A DNA stretch of 8,090 nt. It comes from Campylobacteraceae bacterium (GTDB taxonomy: Bacteria; Campylobacterota; Campylobacteria; Campylobacterales; Sulfurovaceae). The stretch is from contig JALUKJ010000321.1 of assembly GCA_027056615.1 (NCBI GenBank), forward strand, positions 1 through 8,090. The letters are read 5' to 3'. Both the position numbers and the translations under genes were made by a program. Positions 1 through 6,350 of the stretch are shown one piece after another. Every line of letters begins with the position of its first letter. The first letter of the stretch is position 1. Below the pieces are notes generated by a model, which made no database searches, had not been told where the DNA came from, and saw only the letters and a list, made by a program, of their open reading frames with translations.

Positions 1-90
1 ATTGGCATTGGACTAAAGTATCCGATTCCTAAAAAAAGTGTAAACTACTTTTCGGTAGATATGAAGGATGCCTTATTATTTTCTTTTTAA
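1..90 (+). CDS. C-terminal end of an unidentified protein (partial)
   Basis: Frame 1 is open from the first base to a TAA stop at 88-90 and gives 29 residues, starting IGIGLKYPIPKK and ending KDALLFSF. The start lies outside the window. The terminal phenylalanine and partly alternating hydrophobic residues recall the last strand of an outer-membrane beta-barrel, but the fragment is too short to identify and the pattern is imperfect. It runs convergently towards the minus-strand gene ending at 259, with 168 bases of dyad-rich DNA between them. That it is coding is inferred from the open frame, amino acid composition and position. Confidence 0.5.
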   Translation: MGIGLKYPIPKKSVNYFSVDMKDALLFSF

Positions 91-113
91 CTACAAAAAA
101 TAAATTTTTCCTA

Positions 114-149
114 GTTCCACAACTCCAGTTGTGGAACACTCATGGGAGT
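114..149. repeat. REP-like palindrome with adjacent small hairpin
   Basis: GTTCCACAAC (114-123) and GTTGTGGAAC (128-137) form a perfect 10-bp stem around TCCA. It is followed directly by ACTC-ATGG-GAGT (138-149), a second 4-bp hairpin. The GC-rich stem stands out from very AT-rich surroundings. Similar short palindromes, with GTTCC(C)AC...GTG(G)GAAC ends, are scattered in many bacterial genomes as REP-type repeats, some moved by RAYT (REP-associated tyrosine) transposases. Membership of such a family is inference from one copy. No tight T-tract follows on either strand, so it is a poor intrinsic terminator; the T-rich stretch on the minus side begins several bases beyond the stem. Confidence 0.55.
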
Positions 150-191
150 AAGAAAAAGATAATAAAATCATTTCATTAAATTTGGGTTTAC

Positions 192-228
192 TTAGCGTGA
201 ACGGTACTAGAGCTTCGTCACAAGCTAA
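192..228. repeat. Imperfect inverted repeat, function unknown
   Basis: TTAGC-GTGA-(A)-CG (192-203) can pair with CG-TCAC-(AA)-GCTAA (216-228), giving 11 pairs with two small bulges around a 12-base loop. A competing inner hairpin AGCTT/AAGCT (211-215/222-226) is also possible. It lies 42 bases past the REP-like palindrome, between two convergent genes. No T-tract follows immediately. It may belong to the same repeat, to a 3' UTR structure, or be chance. Confidence 0.35.
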
Positions 229-233
229 AAGTT

Positions 234-256
234 AGTAGCCATACTACTGTTTTTAT
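234..256 (+). terminator. Weak candidate terminator for the upstream plus-strand gene
   Basis: AGTAG (234-238) and CTACT (244-248) form a 5-bp stem with a CCATA loop, followed by GTTTTTAT. The position between the plus-strand stop at 90 and the convergent gene ending at 259 suits a terminator. The stem is short and AT-rich, so support is weak. Confidence 0.22.
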
Positions 257-258
257 AG

Positions 259-1005
259 TCATACTATCTTCTCTTGCCCCAACCTATAGAGTGCAAAGTC
301 ATACTTTATTGGGTCATTTTTATCAAAAGTTTTTAAAGTCTCTGTCAAATCTAATACAGCTTTCATATCATAAGTTTTTCGTTGAAGAAGTCCAAGTTTT
401 TGTGAGACTTTAAAGGTGTGTGTGTCTAAAGGCATTAACAAATCTTTTTTATCTATCTTTGACCACAAACCCATATCTAGTTCATTTTTTCTTACCATCC
501 AACGTAGATACATCAAATAACGCTTGTAGGTTCCTGCTCCTGCTATTTTTTTAGGTACAGAACCTACTAAAAATTTATATCCCCTACTATCATAAGGGTA
601 TACCCCTTTTAAATGCTCTATAAAGTTCCATAATCCATCTAAGATATTATTCTCTTTTTTATAACCATCATAAAAGATATTTTCTATACTATCAACCTCT
701 TTTAGACGTTTTAGAGCAATAAAAAGGGTAGAGATATCTTTGGCATTTTGAAAACGGTAGTAGTGTTTAGATAGTTCTTTTTTAATTGTCTCATCAGAGG
801 CTTCAAGTAGAGAGAACTCTAAAGAGTCTAAAAATTTAATAATCGCTTTTACATTACCGTAAGCAAACAAAGCACAGATAAGCGAAATTGTCTCATCATT
901 ATATCTTTTAGCTACCAATAAAGGGTCTGGTTTCTCTTTAGTTATCTCATTTGAAACATCTCTTTTTTTCACCTCTTGTTCTAAAATCTTTTTAATATTC
1001 TTCAA
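259..1005 (-). CDS. TIGR02757 (DUF2400) family protein
   Basis: The 248 residues show the conserved blocks of the TIGR02757/DUF2400 family in order: DPL near residue 27, ALFAYGNV at 45-52, KRYLMYLRWMVR at 161-172, MPLDTHT at 191-197 and DPIKYDFALYRLG at 231-243. Length is about normal for the family. The molecular role is not established; the PLDTHT block and helical make-up recall helix-hairpin-helix DNA glycosylase folds, which is only inference. The start codon is TTG (1005-1003), preceded by AGGAAG nine bases upstream; no ATG occurs before residue 165, so this start is well supported. It overlaps the 3' end of the upstream four-cysteine gene by 14 bases, which indicates one operon and translational coupling. 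The TGA stop is at 261-259. Confidence 0.88.
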   Translation of the reverse strand: MKNIKKILEQEVKKRDVSNEITKEKPDPLLVAKRYNDETISLICALFAYGNVKAIIKFLDSLEFSLLEASDETIKKELSKHYYRFQNAKDISTLFIALKRLKEVDSIENIFYDGYKKENNILDGLWNFIEHLKGVYPYDSRGYKFLVGSVPKKIAGAGTYKRYLMYLRWMVRKNELDMGLWSKIDKKDLLMPLDTHTFKVSQKLGLLQRKTYDMKAVLDLTETLKTFDKNDPIKYDFALYRLGQEKIV

Positions 1006-1285
1006 GTATAGCTTCTTCCTTTAATTCAATATTTCTAAAATTTGGTATGCCAACTATAACAAAACTATCATTAGAGTTATTAATTGCTACGCAAATGTTT
1101 TCTCCTAACTCTCTTTGAAGTGCCATTACTTCACCTTTTGAGTAACCTTCAACATAGGTGATTTTTTCATCACAACCATCACAAAAGCGTCCACCTATCT
1201 CCTCTTTCATATCTTCCCACTTTTTATCTCGTGGACAAGTTATACCAATATCATCACTTGTAAAAAGCTTTTTTTCCTGTTTCAT
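992..1285 (-). CDS. Small four-cysteine protein, uncharacterised
   Basis: A 97-residue soluble protein with no signal peptide or membrane segment. Cysteines fall at 17, 35, 38 and 65, within a recognisable pattern: C17-P...W23..M26......GRFC35..C38...I.Y...S..E...L....C65. The CP..W..M.....GRFC..C core resembles small domains annotated as hypothetical proteins in Bacteroidota and Campylobacterota. The four cysteines could bind zinc or iron, but this is inference and no function is known to me. The ATG at 1285 has AAGGAAG five bases upstream. It is the first gene of a two-gene unit with the TIGR02757 gene, which starts inside its last codons. A consensus TATAAT at 1338-1333 could drive both. 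Confidence 0.8.
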   Translation of the reverse strand: MKQEKKLFTSDDIGITCPRDKKWEDMKEEIGGRFCDGCDEKITYVEGYSKGEVMALQRELGENICVAINNSNDSFVIVGIPNFRNIELKEEAILEEY

Positions 1286-1332
1286 CTCTGCTTCCTTTTA
1301 AAAAAGTATATAAGATACTATAACATTTTTAA

Positions 1333-1338
1333 ATTATA
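1333..1338 (-). promoter_or_regulatory. Candidate -10 box for the four-cysteine/TIGR02757 unit
   Basis: The minus strand reads TATAAT, a perfect sigma-70 -10 hexamer, about 48 bases before the ATG at 1285. Campylobacterota promoters often lack a clear -35, and none is clear here. The surrounding DNA is so AT-rich that other boxes (for example TATAGT nearer the gene) compete. Confidence 0.33.
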
Positions 1339-1398
1339 TATAACTAAAAAAAATTGATTAATTACTATTTTTTACATTTTTTTACTAAAATTTTACTC

Positions 1399-1404
1399 TA
1401 TGCT
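1399..1404 (+). promoter_or_regulatory. Candidate -10 box for tcdA
   Basis: TATGCT lies 55 bases before the tcdA ATG, after T-rich runs (TTTTTTACTAAAATTTTACTC) that recall the periodic T-tracts replacing a -35 box in Campylobacterota. Together with the opposing box at 1333-1338 it would make 1286-1459 a divergent promoter region. Evidence is the motif only. Confidence 0.25.
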
Positions 1405-1459
1405 AATTTTAACCTAAAAAACTATACCATTACTCCAAAATTAAAAAAGGTACAATAAA

Positions 1460-2101
1460 ATGGATTTAAGATTCCAACGCTGTAAACTACTCTTTGGAGA
1501 AGAAGATTTCCAAAAACTACAGAATGCAAAAATATTAATTTTGGGTGTAGGAGGAGTTGGCTCTTATGCTCTTGACTGCCTTTTTCGTACAGGAGTTAAA
1601 GATATAACCATAGTTGACTACGATGTTTATGATGAAACAAATCAAAATCGTCAAATTGGCTCAGAGGCTATAGGTGAGTATAAAGTTGATAGACTAAAAA
1701 AACTATATCCAACAATTACAACTATTAACCAGAGAATGGACATGGCATGGGTAAAAAATTTTGATTTTGACCCTTACGATTTAATACTTGACTGTGCCGA
1801 TACAACAAAAGTTAAAATTGAGATTGCTAAGAAGTGTTATAAAAAGCTTATTATGTCTTTTGGTTCAGCCAAACGTTATGATACCTCTAAAATAGAGGTC
1901 TCTAGCATTTGGAAAAGTCATGGTGATGCTTTAGGACGAAAAATAAGAAATGAGTTAAAAAAAGCAAAGTTTGATAGAAATTTTACAGTTGTATTCTCTC
2001 CCGAAGAAGACAAGTGTAAAGAGAAAGGCTCTTGTGTGGCTGTTACAGGAGCAACAGGCTTAACTGTTTGCTCTGAAGCTATTAAGAGAATATTAAAATA
2101 G
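1460..2101 (+). CDS. tcdA: tRNA threonylcarbamoyladenosine dehydratase (ThiF/E1-like)
   Basis: TcdA (CsdL) uses ATP to activate and cyclise the t6A at position 37 of ANN-decoding tRNAs, giving ct6A. The 213-residue sequence has the E1-like hallmarks: N-terminal RFQR (R4, R7), glycine-rich nucleotide loop GVGGVGS at 29-35, acidic D53/D55, the N61-Q-N63-R64-Q65 block, K75, and DCAD at 111-114. The stretch IEVSSIWKSHGDALGRKIR matches the TcdA-specific region rather than ThiF or MoeB, and the ThiF/MoeB zinc CxxC pairs are not evident. It is about 50 residues shorter than the E. coli enzyme (about 268), with the loss in the C-terminal third. The ATG has AAGG nine bases upstream. It is transcribed alone and ends in TAG five bases from the convergent NUDIX gene, with no clear terminator between. 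Confidence 0.85.
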   Translation: MDLRFQRCKLLFGEEDFQKLQNAKILILGVGGVGSYALDCLFRTGVKDITIVDYDVYDETNQNRQIGSEAIGEYKVDRLKKLYPTITTINQRMDMAWVKNFDFDPYDLILDCADTTKVKIEIAKKCYKKLIMSFGSAKRYDTSKIEVSSIWKSHGDALGRKIRNELKKAKFDRNFTVVFSPEEDKCKEKGSCVAVTGATGLTVCSEAIKRILK

Positions 2102-2106
2102 GAAAA

Positions 2107-2844
2107 TTATCTATAAACCTCTACATGTTTCTTTCTAGAAAAGTAGACATCATTTTGGCTTAAAGTTAATCCATCATGATTTAAAGCAGAAGAGACCAAA
2201 TCTTTTTGAAAGGTAGACATCTCTTTATGAGCATAAAAATCCTCTAATGGCATCCAAAATGCTTTTTCTATCTCATGGGTATCAATAATATTTATTTCAC
2301 TACTTAACGCCTCTAATTGAAATACTATATACATATTGGACTTATTGAACCTATAGGGGTGAGAGTTTAGAACTGAAACCATTTTAATAAGTTTAGCTTT
2401 AATTCCTGTTTCTTCCCAAACCTCTCTAACAACACCATCTTCTAGGCTTTGTGCCTCTTCTAACATACCACCAGGGAGTTTATAGATAGAGTGAGATGTA
2501 TGTATTCGGTCTTGTACTAAAAGAATCTCATTAGTTTTATTAATAACTACTGCACCAACACCAATGGTATGTGTAGGAGGAACAGGAATATAAGCCTCTT
2601 TTTTAACGCTATAGGTTAATGTTATTCGTGTTGCTTCACAGTTATGAAACTTAAAACCTAAAGAGAGAGCAAAAGAGAGATGTTCATGTTGATTAGTAGT
2701 TAAATCTAACCACAACAGAGAGATATTATCTTTTTGAGCCTCTTGAAGTAAATTTTGAATAGATATTTTGAAATTAGATAGAGAAGTGTTAGCAACACTA
2801 TCTATAATTAGACCATTATAGAGGTCTTTTTTAGCACTTAACAT
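2107..2844 (-). CDS. NUDIX hydrolase, NUDT6-like
   Basis: A 245-residue protein with two parts. Residues 1-80 resemble the NUDT6/NUDT8-type N-terminal domain (DLYNGLIID, then LLWLDL and GFKFHNCEA). A NUDIX domain follows from GVGAVV (about 95), with PGG at 124-126 and the catalytic REVWEETG at 140-147. NUDIX enzymes cleave nucleoside diphosphates linked to another group; the substrate cannot be read from sequence. One departure is visible: the first glutamate of the box (G-x5-E) is Gln132 (CAA), while the metal-binding REVxEE core is intact. I chose the ATG at 2844, four bases after the ccsBA stop. An in-frame TTG at 2880 would add 12 residues and overlap ccsBA by 32 bases, but has no better ribosome site and the homologous region begins near the ATG. 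The tight spacing implies cotranscription with ccsBA. Confidence 0.85.
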   Translation of the reverse strand: MLSAKKDLYNGLIIDSVANTSLSNFKISIQNLLQEAQKDNISLLWLDLTTNQHEHLSFALSLGFKFHNCEATRITLTYSVKKEAYIPVPPTHTIGVGAVVINKTNEILLVQDRIHTSHSIYKLPGGMLEEAQSLEDGVVREVWEETGIKAKLIKMVSVLNSHPYRFNKSNMYIVFQLEALSSEINIIDTHEIEKAFWMPLEDFYAHKEMSTFQKDLVSSALNHDGLTLSQNDVYFSRKKHVEVYR

Positions 2845-2848
2845 CTTA

Positions 2849-5800
2849 TTAGAACTTATTAAGCATAATAAGTAGTCCAACTACCCATAAGATGAGTGGA
2901 CTAAGAATAGTTAAAGCTAACTTGATATTCTTTTTACTCTTTGCTGCTAAAAGTGTTAAGATAAACAATCCAATTACCGATGGAATAACCCAAGCAGGAA
3001 GAGGTATTGGCGCTCCAGCTGCGTATGAGTGGAGACCTGAGAGGTAGTAGTTTACCCCAAAGTAGGTCATAAGTACTGCTGAATAACCCCAAAGTGAAGC
3101 CACGTTAAAGGCAAATGGGTTGTTGAATTTTGGAATAAAACGCAAATGAAGAATAGTTGCATAAATCAAAATGGTTACAGCAGCCCATGTCTCTTTTGAA
3201 TCCCAACCCCAGTAGCGACCCCAAGACTCATTTGCCCAGACTCCACCAAGGAAGTTTCCAATAGTTAAGAGGAAAAGCCCTACAATTAAACTCATCTCTG
3301 CAATATTGGTTAACTCTTTAATTGCACGGTCAATATTTTTATTTTCACCACGTTTCATAATAAATAGAATCAATACAAGTAGAGAGAGCATTGAACCAAG
3401 CCCTAAAAAACCATCACCTGAAATAATTGTTGCAACGTGAATCATAAGCCAATACGATTTAAGTACAGGTACTAAATTGGTAATCTCTGGGTTAACAAAG
3501 TTCATGTGTGCTACACCCATAGTAATACCTGCAAGAAGCCCTGTAGCCCCCAAAGTAAATGGTGATTTTCTAGCAAAAATAAGCCCTGCTACCATGGTCG
3601 CAGCAGCAATAAAGACAATGGACTCATAAGCATTTGACCAAGGGGCGTGTCCTCCAATATACCAACGCATTGCCATACTTCCAATGTGAATTATAAATCC
3701 AATAATAAGCAGTACCCATGCCACACTATTAATATATTTAAGTGAACGATTTGGTTTAACAACATTTACAAATGATGCAAGAAGTAAAATAAGTCCTACT
3801 AATATATAAAGAGGAACTAATTTAGATAGCAATCCTAACTTATTGTACTCAATCTCAACATTAACCGATTTAGGGTCAAGTAGTACTTCTGAACCAAACT
3901 TCTTTTGATACATATTAATTAAATTAACTGCTTTATCGAATTTATCGGTATCTCCTGTCTGTTCAATAACTGTTGCACCTTGAAATAGATAAACAGTCAT
4001 CATTCTTATCATACCTGAAATCTCTTTTGGAAATTTAGCAATAGCATCTTGAGGGTTCATCCATTTATTTGCTTTGTCATAAGGTTTTGGATAGATTTGG
4101 AGGAGTGTTCCTGTATATACCATATATGCAACATTCAGACGTTCATCTACTTTAACTAACTCTTTATCATAAAGATTTTTCTCTAATGGTTTTTTACGAA
4201 TTGACTCATTAATCTGTTTTTGAAGCTTATACTCTCCATCTTTAGTAAAAAAAGCACTAAATGGAGCATAAGTTGCTCCCTCTTTTAATCCTAACTCTTT
4301 AGCAATACGTGTATGGTCAACTTTAATCATTGGAATCTGTTGGTACTCTTTAGGGTTAACAGTCATTCCAAGTAACATTGCTGTTGGGTCAACTCCATAA
4401 ATACTACTTTTTCCTGATAACTTAGCAATAACTTCATGAGCCAAAGTATCAATAGGTTTCATCCGTCCACGTCTATCTTGAAGAGTAATATGAGCAAACT
4501 TATCTATACTTTTAGCAGGATAAACGTTAATCATCTTTGTCATATTGTCATCTAACGTTGGTAGAGATGAAGCTTGAAGTGGTGTTGTATAACTCAAACC
4601 AAATAGGGTTACTAAAACTGCTGTAGCTGTTTGAAGTTTTCTAGCACCTCTAAGTAGTTTTTGGAAACGCCCTTTAGAGTCAAATAGGTTCCAAATCATA
4701 CCAAATGCAAGTAACAGATACCCTAAATATGTTGGTAGAGTTCCTGGGTCATGGTTGACTGAAAGTATTGTTCCTTTTTCATCTGGGTCAAAAGAGGATT
4801 GGAAGAGTCGGTAATTTCGATGGTCAAGAACATGGTTCATATAGATTTTATAAGGCATATCTTCTATTCCTTTCTCTTTATCGGTTAGTTCAACATCTGA
4901 AGAGTATGAAGATGGACTCATGGAACCAGGGTAACGCTCAAGCTTAAATTTTATTAATTTAACTGAGAATGGCACAGGAATTTTACGTACACCTAGATAC
5001 ATTGAAATCTCTACACCATCTACTTCAACCCTTTTAGTCTCAGAGATAAAACCATCATAAGCAAATAGATTAACCTTTTTCTCTTTTCCATTAATCTCTA
5101 TAGTATAGGTGGCCATTTCAGGTTTTCCTCTTTTTGTCTTATGTGCAGAGCTAATAAACTTAATAACTGATTTCTCATGTATCTTTTTTAAGACTACAGA
5201 GTTATCATTAAATTGATAGAGTTTTTTAGTAGTAAAAGGGTTAACTCCTTTTGTTAAATGCCCCTCTTTTCTTGTTAGCATAGATAGCGTTCTTATATCA
5301 AATGTACTCTCAACTTCTAAAGTTTTATCTGCTTTTGTACGAATATTCAATAGTGGCTTCGTTGGATGTTCAACTTTATGGTCAAAAGTAATCATAAAAG
5401 TATCAGCATCATAAACATCACCATCTTCAAGATAGATAGGTTGACCTTTTCCACCTGCTGCAACCATCAACTCTAATACTCTCTTACCATTTTTCTCATC
5501 GGTTACTAGCCCCTGCTCTGCTGCTGGAAGATAGTCTACTAATTTAACATTGACCTCTTTTCCATTAACATCAAACGATTTTGAGAAATGGTTAGTTGAC
5601 ATAGAGGAGAAGAGTACATTTCGCTCAAAATCTTTAGAGTCTTTCCACTCTTCTACATGAATTTTAAGTACTTTAATATCAGAGGTAATAGTATTAGAAG
5701 TATGACCTTCTCGAATATGCATTACTCCCTCATAACCAACATATCTTGTAATCCCTGCACCAATAGCAATAACTAGAAATGCCAAGTGAAAAATAAATAC

Positions 5801-6019
5801 AGATGGTTTAGTTTTATAACTTTTATACTTAAACATATTGTAAAGCAAAAGAAGTACAAAGTAGAGAAGAAAAAATTCAAACCATCGTGAATTATAGACT
5901 AATGCTCTAGCAGTTTGTGTACCATAGTCATTCTCTATAAACGTTGCCCCACCAATAATAGCACCAAACAAAAAAAGTACCAAGACGGCTACTTTCATTG
6001 AAAAAATCTTTTTTAACAT
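2849..6019 (-). CDS. ccsBA: Fused cytochrome c biogenesis protein CcsBA (ResB-ResC)
   Basis: System II cytochrome c synthetase: it carries heme across the inner membrane and attaches it to CxxCH apocytochromes in the periplasm. The 1056 residues hold a ResB/CcsB half (membrane segments about 8-28, 47-62, 72-92 and 428-446 around a large periplasmic domain), a signal-peptide-like segment at 464-483, a second periplasmic region to about 733, and a CcsA/ResC membrane half. The WWD heme motif WGRYWGWDSKETW is at 933-945. Candidate heme ligands are H78 and H958 (membrane) and H861 and H997 (periplasmic). Their spacing matches what I recall for Helicobacter hepaticus CcsBA (83, 858, 761, 897). Length is near that of other Campylobacterota fusions. 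The ATG has AGGA six bases upstream. The 269-base inverted-repeat element ends 23 bases before the start. Some relatives keep paralogues for unusual heme motifs; this one cannot be assigned. Confidence 0.95.
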   Translation of the reverse strand: MLKKIFSMKVAVLVLFLFGAIIGGATFIENDYGTQTARALVYNSRWFEFFLLYFVLLLLYNMFKYKSYKTKPSVFIFHLAFLVIAIGAGITRYVGYEGVMHIREGHTSNTITSDIKVLKIHVEEWKDSKDFERNVLFSSMSTNHFSKSFDVNGKEVNVKLVDYLPAAEQGLVTDEKNGKRVLELMVAAGGKGQPIYLEDGDVYDADTFMITFDHKVEHPTKPLLNIRTKADKTLEVESTFDIRTLSMLTRKEGHLTKGVNPFTTKKLYQFNDNSVVLKKIHEKSVIKFISSAHKTKRGKPEMATYTIEINGKEKKVNLFAYDGFISETKRVEVDGVEISMYLGVRKIPVPFSVKLIKFKLERYPGSMSPSSYSSDVELTDKEKGIEDMPYKIYMNHVLDHRNYRLFQSSFDPDEKGTILSVNHDPGTLPTYLGYLLLAFGMIWNLFDSKGRFQKLLRGARKLQTATAVLVTLFGLSYTTPLQASSLPTLDDNMTKMINVYPAKSIDKFAHITLQDRRGRMKPIDTLAHEVIAKLSGKSSIYGVDPTAMLLGMTVNPKEYQQIPMIKVDHTRIAKELGLKEGATYAPFSAFFTKDGEYKLQKQINESIRKKPLEKNLYDKELVKVDERLNVAYMVYTGTLLQIYPKPYDKANKWMNPQDAIAKFPKEISGMIRMMTVYLFQGATVIEQTGDTDKFDKAVNLINMYQKKFGSEVLLDPKSVNVEIEYNKLGLLSKLVPLYILVGLILLLASFVNVVKPNRSLKYINSVAWVLLIIGFIIHIGSMAMRWYIGGHAPWSNAYESIVFIAAATMVAGLIFARKSPFTLGATGLLAGITMGVAHMNFVNPEITNLVPVLKSYWLMIHVATIISGDGFLGLGSMLSLLVLILFIMKRGENKNIDRAIKELTNIAEMSLIVGLFLLTIGNFLGGVWANESWGRYWGWDSKETWAAVTILIYATILHLRFIPKFNNPFAFNVASLWGYSAVLMTYFGVNYYLSGLHSYAAGAPIPLPAWVIPSVIGLFILTLLAAKSKKNIKLALTILSPLILWVVGLLIMLNKF

Positions 6020-6041
6020 ATATTATCCTGTCTTAAGTTTT

Positions 6042-6074
6042 AAACCTGAGTTCGATGGAATATCATATCCACAA
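6042..6074 (+). repeat. Left 33-base terminal inverted repeat
   Basis: Begins AAACCTGAGTTCGATGG and ends ATATCCACAA. It is the exact reverse complement of 6278-6310. It ends 23 bases before the ccsBA start codon, leaving the AGGA ribosome site outside the element. Read on the minus strand it contains TATGAT facing ccsBA. Confidence 0.92.
6062..6067 (-). promoter_or_regulatory. Candidate outward -10 box for ccsBA inside the left repeat
   Basis: The minus strand reads TATGAT, 43 bases upstream of the ccsBA ATG, and would give a leader of about 35 bases. Because the repeat is perfect, the same box faces outward on the plus strand at 6285-6290. Upstream T-rich DNA (ATTTTTAGGCTTTTG) fits a Campylobacterota promoter, but no clear -35 is seen. 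Confidence 0.3.
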
Positions 6075-6277
6075 AAGCCTAAAAATAGGTAAGATTTTCA
6101 AAATCAAATTTATAGGACTAGCCGTAGCTAATTCAAGAATTTTATTTAGGAAAGATTGCCTATTTTTAGGCTTCCCTATGGGTTTTATGAGGTTTCCCAT
6201 ATGCTTAGACAGATTTTTTTGAATTAACCAGTTAGTCCTGCAAAAATCTGTCGTTGCCTATGAAAAACCTCATAAAA

Positions 6278-6310
6278 TTGTGGATATGATATTCCATCGA
6301 ACTCAGGTTT
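6278..6310 (-). repeat. Right 33-base terminal inverted repeat
   Basis: Exact reverse complement of 6042-6074. It begins TTGTGGATATGATATTCC and ends GAACTCAGGTTT. It lies 40 bases past the trmA stop. Such perfect conservation in otherwise imperfect internal pairing suggests recent insertion or selection on the ends. Confidence 0.92.
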
Positions 6311-6350
6311 TAAGGTCGATTGTAACAAAAGTTTATTAACAGAACATTAA

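Larger units (their letters stand above)
6042..6310. repeat. 269-bp MITE-like or structured inverted-repeat element
   Basis: This fills most of the 331-base gap between trmA and ccsBA, which has no gene. Its ends are perfect 33-base inverted repeats. Inside, 6075-6092 pairs with 6156-6173 (18 pairs, one G-T) and 6183-6218 pairs in one register with 6242-6277 (30 of 36 positions). The whole folds as a three-way junction with almost no unpaired bases at the branch. TTTAA occurs at 6039-6043 and 6309-6313 and could be a target duplication around a 265-base insertion; a TA duplication is an alternative. No transposase or other ORF is inside. The likeliest reading is a non-autonomous mobile element, but a structured RNA in the trmA-ccsBA transcript is not excluded. 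Confidence 0.75.

Noticed and set aside
114..137. The GTTCCACAAC palindrome as an intrinsic terminator
   Set aside because: The bases after it on the plus strand are ACTCATGG, not a T-tract; on the minus strand TAGGAAAAA intervenes before any T-run.
2095..2125. Bidirectional terminator between tcdA and the NUDIX gene
   Set aside because: The 5-base gap and flanking bases show no convincing stem followed by a T-run on either strand.
2845..2880. In-frame TTG at 2880 as the start of the NUDIX gene (257 residues)
   Set aside because: It lies inside ccsBA, has no clear ribosome site, and family similarity begins at about the ATG at 2844, so the shorter form was preferred.
6042..6310. CRISPR array or tRNA/rRNA gene in the large intergenic gap
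   Set aside because: There are no regularly spaced direct repeats, and the folds do not match a tRNA cloverleaf or any rRNA segment; the structure is inverted repeats.
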